A stretch of DNA of 38,566 nt. Origin: Microcaldota archaeon (lineage in GTDB: Archaea > Micrarchaeota > Micrarchaeia > Micrarchaeales > CABMGC01). The DNA is taken from the NCBI GenBank assembly GCA_021802765.1, contig JAJZRI010000006.1, positions 1-38,566 of the forward strand, in the 5' to 3' direction. The notes under the pieces were generated by a model. That model was not told the DNA's origin, ran no database searches, and saw only the letters and a program-made list of their open reading frames with translations. Below, piece by piece: positions 36,274-38,566 of the stretch. The position numbers and the translations under genes were made by a program. Position 1 is the stretch's first letter. Every line of letters begins with the position of its first letter.

Positions 36274-37275
36274 TTACTTCTTATGCATCTCTGCAGCAAC
36301 CTGCCTGACCTTGGCTAGCAGCGCCTCCTCTTTATTGTACATCTTGTCCACGAAGTATGGGGTGAACGGGCTGTACCTGTCGAATGGGAAGTAGAGGAAG
36401 ACCTTCTTGCCCACGCTGTGTGCATGCATCCTTTCGCTGTCCACTCCGCTAGAGTAGACTAGATTTGAAAGATGAACGACAACGATGTCTGACTGGTCTA
36501 TTAGGTGATAGTCTCGCCTTACCGTCTGGTTTGCTGCAGTCTGCATGATCTTGGAGTCATTCTTGTAGTTCTTGTAAGTGCTCAGGTCCACGCTCCTAGG
36601 ATCAAATACTATTGCTATTTTCTTGAGCCTTTTTAGGAATCTCTGCAAGTTCCTATACTTCACATCCTTGCTGCTCGTCATAGCAAAGCTTATGTACACC
36701 TTTATCATGTCGCGATTGTAAATGAGATTGTAGAGCGTCAGCGGGTCCTCGCCAAGTCCTATTAAATAATTTTCCTTTCCAAGCGTCTTGCTTATCAGAT
36801 CTGCGGTGTATATCTCGAGCTCAGACCATATCAGCAGCTCGTGCATGTCTATGCTCTCTCCTCTCCAATCTACCTTTCCAAATGTCTTTTCCAGCTCATT
36901 TGCAGTGGCTATTACTGTTATGAAAAAATCTGGCTTGAGCTCCTTGAAGTCGCTCATATCAAGCAGATTTATGGGTCCGTTCTTCCACCAGAAAGCCGTA
37001 TGCCCGTCTATTATATAATCTATTCCGGCATCTCTCTTTATCATGTCGTTTATCTTGTGCAAAGCATTGAGCTTTATCACATCAAGCACCTTCTTGTCAA
37101 GATGAAGCAAGGTCTTTGGAGTAAGCTCCTTATTGAGTCCCTTGGCGACCTCGAGCATCTGGTCGACCAGGTTTATTATTCGCAGCGTCTTTCCATGCGC
37201 TTTGGCAATCTCGGAAGCCCTGCTCTCTATTGAAATCCTATTAGATCCTGCAACAGAAGTGCTGAATATTATCAT
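36274..37275 (-). CDS. Adenylate-kinase-like domain fused to nucleoside deoxyribosyltransferase-like domain
   Basis: A 333-residue two-domain protein. Residues 1-190 follow archaeal adenylate kinase AdkA: RIINLVDQMLEVAKGLN, DVIKLNALHKINDMIK, IDYIIDGHTAFWWKNG (AdkA VDTHST region) and LKPDFFITVIATANELEKTF. The P-loop is degenerate: SVAGSNRISIE, with no GKT/GKS. Residues ~205-333 resemble the nucleoside 2-deoxyribosyltransferase/DUF4406 type: KVYISFAMTSSKDVKYRN, LIDQSDIVVVHLSNLVYSSG and DSERMHAHSVGKKVFLYFPF, including the S-G-x2-S-E helix with the likely catalytic Glu. ATG 37275 is 26 bp from TATA 37296-37306, leaderless. The domain calls are by pattern; the combined function is unknown. It lies between thrC and the methyltransferase. 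Confidence 0.6.
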   Translation of the reverse strand: MIIFSTSVAGSNRISIESRASEIAKAHGKTLRIINLVDQMLEVAKGLNKELTPKTLLHLDKKVLDVIKLNALHKINDMIKRDAGIDYIIDGHTAFWWKNGPINLLDMSDFKELKPDFFITVIATANELEKTFGKVDWRGESIDMHELLIWSELEIYTADLISKTLGKENYLIGLGEDPLTLYNLIYNRDMIKVYISFAMTSSKDVKYRNLQRFLKRLKKIAIVFDPRSVDLSTYKNYKNDSKIMQTAANQTVRRDYHLIDQSDIVVVHLSNLVYSSGVDSERMHAHSVGKKVFLYFPFDRYSPFTPYFVDKMYNKEEALLAKVRQVAAEMHKK

Positions 37276-37295
37276 GATTAGACTATTGCTCCCTA

Positions 37296-37306
37296 GCTTT
37301 ATAACT
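37296..37306 (-). promoter_or_regulatory. TATA box of the AdkA-like fusion gene
   Basis: The minus strand reads agttataaagc, centred 26 bp before ATG 37275; it predicts a leaderless mRNA. Confidence 0.5.
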
Positions 37307-37335
37307 ATATTCTGCAGAAGTCTAAGCGCAAGTTC

Positions 37336-38415
37336 TTAGTTATCTCCACTGATAATGACTACGGACTTCTTTCCAGAAAGTGTTCCATTCTCAAGCAGCC
37401 TAGTGTATCCTGCAAATCCCGCTGCGCCTCCCGGTTCAGAACTAATACCGATATCCTTAAGGTGTCTTACTGCATCACCTATCTGCTTATCGGATACGGA
37501 TATAGCAATGCCTCTGGTTGCCTTGAGTGCTCTGACGCCTTCAAATCCAAATGTCGGATATCCAACGGCTATTGCATCTGCAAACGTCCTAGGCACGACT
37601 CTTTTCACCTCCTGTCCAGACTTGTAAGCCCTTACCAGCGGATTGCATTGACTTGATTGTACTGCGACAATCCGCGGATACTTGTTTATAAGCCCAAAGT
37701 TCATGTACTCCTTTAGCGCTTTGTGAATCCCTGCAAGGAGCGTAGCGTTTCCTACGGCAATGAATATGAAATCCGGCGCAATTCCATCTAGCTGATCAAT
37801 TATTTCAAATGCAAGACTCTTCTGGCCTTCTTTCCTGAAGTGGTAATCGCCACAAACAAACGCCTTATTTTTTTTGGCGAAGGCCTCAGCTGCCCTCATG
37901 GAGTCATTAAAGTCGCCATCTACCTTGATCAGTCTGGCTCCGTACTCCTTTATCTTAGCCATCTTGTTTTTGTTGCCGCTCCTTTCCATGAATACCGTCG
38001 CCTGTATCCCTGCAACTTTTGCATATCTTGATATGGACATTCCCATATTTCCTGTAGAGGCGCAGCATACCTTGCGGAATCCAAACTCCAGCGCCTTCGA
38101 TATCTCGATGGAAGAGCCCCTATCCTTGAACGACTTTGTAGGGTTTTTTGTCTCAAGCTTTAGGAGTACTTCTGTTCCTTTGAACTTTTTCTTAACCAGC
38201 GCAGTTGCCCCCTCATCGCTCCTAACTAAATAATTATCTAACGGTAGAAATGGGAGATACTTCCTGCTGCTTATCCTCTTTTTCAGAAAGGACTTTTTAA
38301 TGCTTATTCCAGAGTAGTCCTCTACCACTTCAAGTATCGAATTACACCTGCTGCACCTAAATGCTGAGCCTTCCTCCTCATGACCACATGCAGTGCATAA
38401 AAGTCTATAACGCAT
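37336..38415 (-). CDS. thrC: Threonine synthase
   Basis: A 359-residue PLP enzyme that makes threonine from phosphohomoserine. An N-terminal zinc ribbon-like part has C7, C10, C21 and C24 (LLCTACGHEE, FRCSRCNS). The PLP lysine is in NPTKSFKDRG (Lys ~97). STGNMGMSISRYA (~120), FIAVGNATLLAG, and SEPGGAAGFAGYTRL are the cofactor and phosphate loops. The metal-ribbon version is usual in archaeal ThrC. No other threonine-pathway genes are in the window. ATG 38415 with GGCGTT five bases upstream. A related PLP lyase is possible but less likely. Confidence 0.9.
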   Translation of the reverse strand: MRYRLLCTACGHEEEGSAFRCSRCNSILEVVEDYSGISIKKSFLKKRISSRKYLPFLPLDNYLVRSDEGATALVKKKFKGTEVLLKLETKNPTKSFKDRGSSIEISKALEFGFRKVCCASTGNMGMSISRYAKVAGIQATVFMERSGNKNKMAKIKEYGARLIKVDGDFNDSMRAAEAFAKKNKAFVCGDYHFRKEGQKSLAFEIIDQLDGIAPDFIFIAVGNATLLAGIHKALKEYMNFGLINKYPRIVAVQSSQCNPLVRAYKSGQEVKRVVPRTFADAIAVGYPTFGFEGVRALKATRGIAISVSDKQIGDAVRHLKDIGISSEPGGAAGFAGYTRLLENGTLSGKKSVVIISGDN

Positions 38416-38450
38416 TAGTCAACGCCGTTACTAGCTATGGCATGCAAAGT

Positions 38451-38462
38451 CTAAATATATTA
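38451..38462 (-). promoter_or_regulatory. TATA box of thrC
   Basis: The minus strand reads taatatatttag, centred about 41 bp before ATG 38415; predicted leader about 16 nt. Confidence 0.4.
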
Positions 38463-38463
38463 T

Positions 38464-38507
38464 GTAAAAATAAAAAAGGAAAAGAATAACGTAAAAATAA
38501 AAAATAA
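38464..38507 (-). terminator. oligo-T terminator tracts for the gene at the right edge
   Basis: On the minus strand two T-runs (ttttttatttttac, each about 14 nt, at 38492-38506 and 38464-38478) lie a short distance after the stop of a gene that begins off the window. Archaeal termination favours such T-rich stretches. The two tracts are near-identical direct copies. Confidence 0.5.
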
Positions 38508-38539
38508 ATCCGTTTTGCTACCTTATTGGGTGTCGTTTC

Positions 38540-38566
38540 TTACTGTGGTTCTTCTTCGCTTGGAGC
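38540..38566 (-). CDS. C-terminal end of an off-window gene (frame uncertain)
   Basis: On the minus strand the last bases read APSEEEPQ then TAA at 38542-38540, followed by T-rich terminator tracts. The two other minus frames are also open to the edge and end with basic residues (LQAKKNHSKKRHPIR, ending at 38522-38520, and SKRRRTTVRNDTQ). I cannot tell which is translated. The terminator makes a minus-strand gene likely. Confidence 0.3.
   Translation of the reverse strand, partial: APSEEEPQ

Noticed and set aside
1-38566. CRISPR array, insertion sequence or prophage
   Set aside because: No regularly spaced repeats, transposase, integrase or phage genes seen in the window; the repeats found are protein-domain repeats in the surface gene and short T-tracts.

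Overview
The window is archaeal and almost fully coding. It carries archaeal or eukaryote-type information genes (S26e, S19e, S8e, L31e, L39e, aIF6, aIF1A, aIF2-beta, RpoL, NMD3, prefoldin alpha, PDCD5, RIO1, Cgi121), a 7S-type SRP RNA with FtsY, and Sec61-beta and SecDF. Many promoters are a TATA box about 25 bp from the start. Genes are compact and tightly packed, about half G+C. A succinate dehydrogenase and class II fumarase operon sits beside many small lineage-specific proteins and an Ig-repeat surface protein. Together these suggest a DPANN archaeon, most like the acidophilic Micrarchaeota (ARMAN) group. That placement is inference; no 16S gene is present.

Layout. 1-4.0 kb: a degenerate RpiB-fold protein divergent from S26e, a zinc-site membrane protein, and three tandem paralogs of an unrecognised family. 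4.0-8.1 kb (minus): nnrD, an HD phosphohydrolase and argS, end to end. 8.1-11.2 kb: an AbrB-like regulator, Sec61-beta, a four-helix membrane protein, an Obg/YchF-type GTPase with TGS domain, and tRNA-Leu(CAG). 11.2-14 kb: a large Ig-like surface protein. 14-18.4 kb (plus): a small membrane protein, secF, secD, nmd3 and a GT2 glycosyltransferase, with rpoL convergent. 18.9-22.9 kb (plus): the conserved cluster S19e, PDCD5, L39e, L31e, aIF6, prefoldin alpha, ftsY. 22.9-27.4 kb (minus): sdhA, sdhC, sdhB, fumarase, with sdhB fused to two N-terminal membrane helices. 27.5-29.9 kb (minus): S8e, an unknown gene, ornithine carbamoyltransferase, UMP kinase. 29.9-34.2 kb: Cgi121, an XPF-type nuclease with DUF47 and a PiT phosphate transporter, RIO1, and aIF2-beta/aIF1A. 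34.3-34.7 kb: SRP RNA and tRNA-Ser(GCT). 34.8-38.6 kb: a secreted protein, a methyltransferase, a fusion of an adenylate-kinase-like domain with a deoxyribosyltransferase-like domain, threonine synthase, and the tail of an off-edge gene.

Expression signals. Start codons with leaders mostly follow a G-rich box (GGTGAT, GGCGAT, AGTGAT or GGTGTT) by 3-5 nt, and this was used to choose starts. Several genes with a TATA box 24-28 bp upstream look leaderless. At least five divergent pairs appear to share a single TATA element. Three genes have the best ribosome binding site in front of an AUA or AUC codon rather than AUG, GUG or UUG.

Most notable candidates for new biology: the three-paralog family (1869-4005), the AdkA-like/deoxyribosyltransferase-like fusion (36274-37275), the RpiB-fold protein that has lost its active-site loop (15-629), the membrane-anchored SdhB fusion (24288-25271), and the AUA/AUC start hypothesis. 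No CRISPR array, insertion sequence or prophage is visible. No gene-free stretch exceeds 300 bases.
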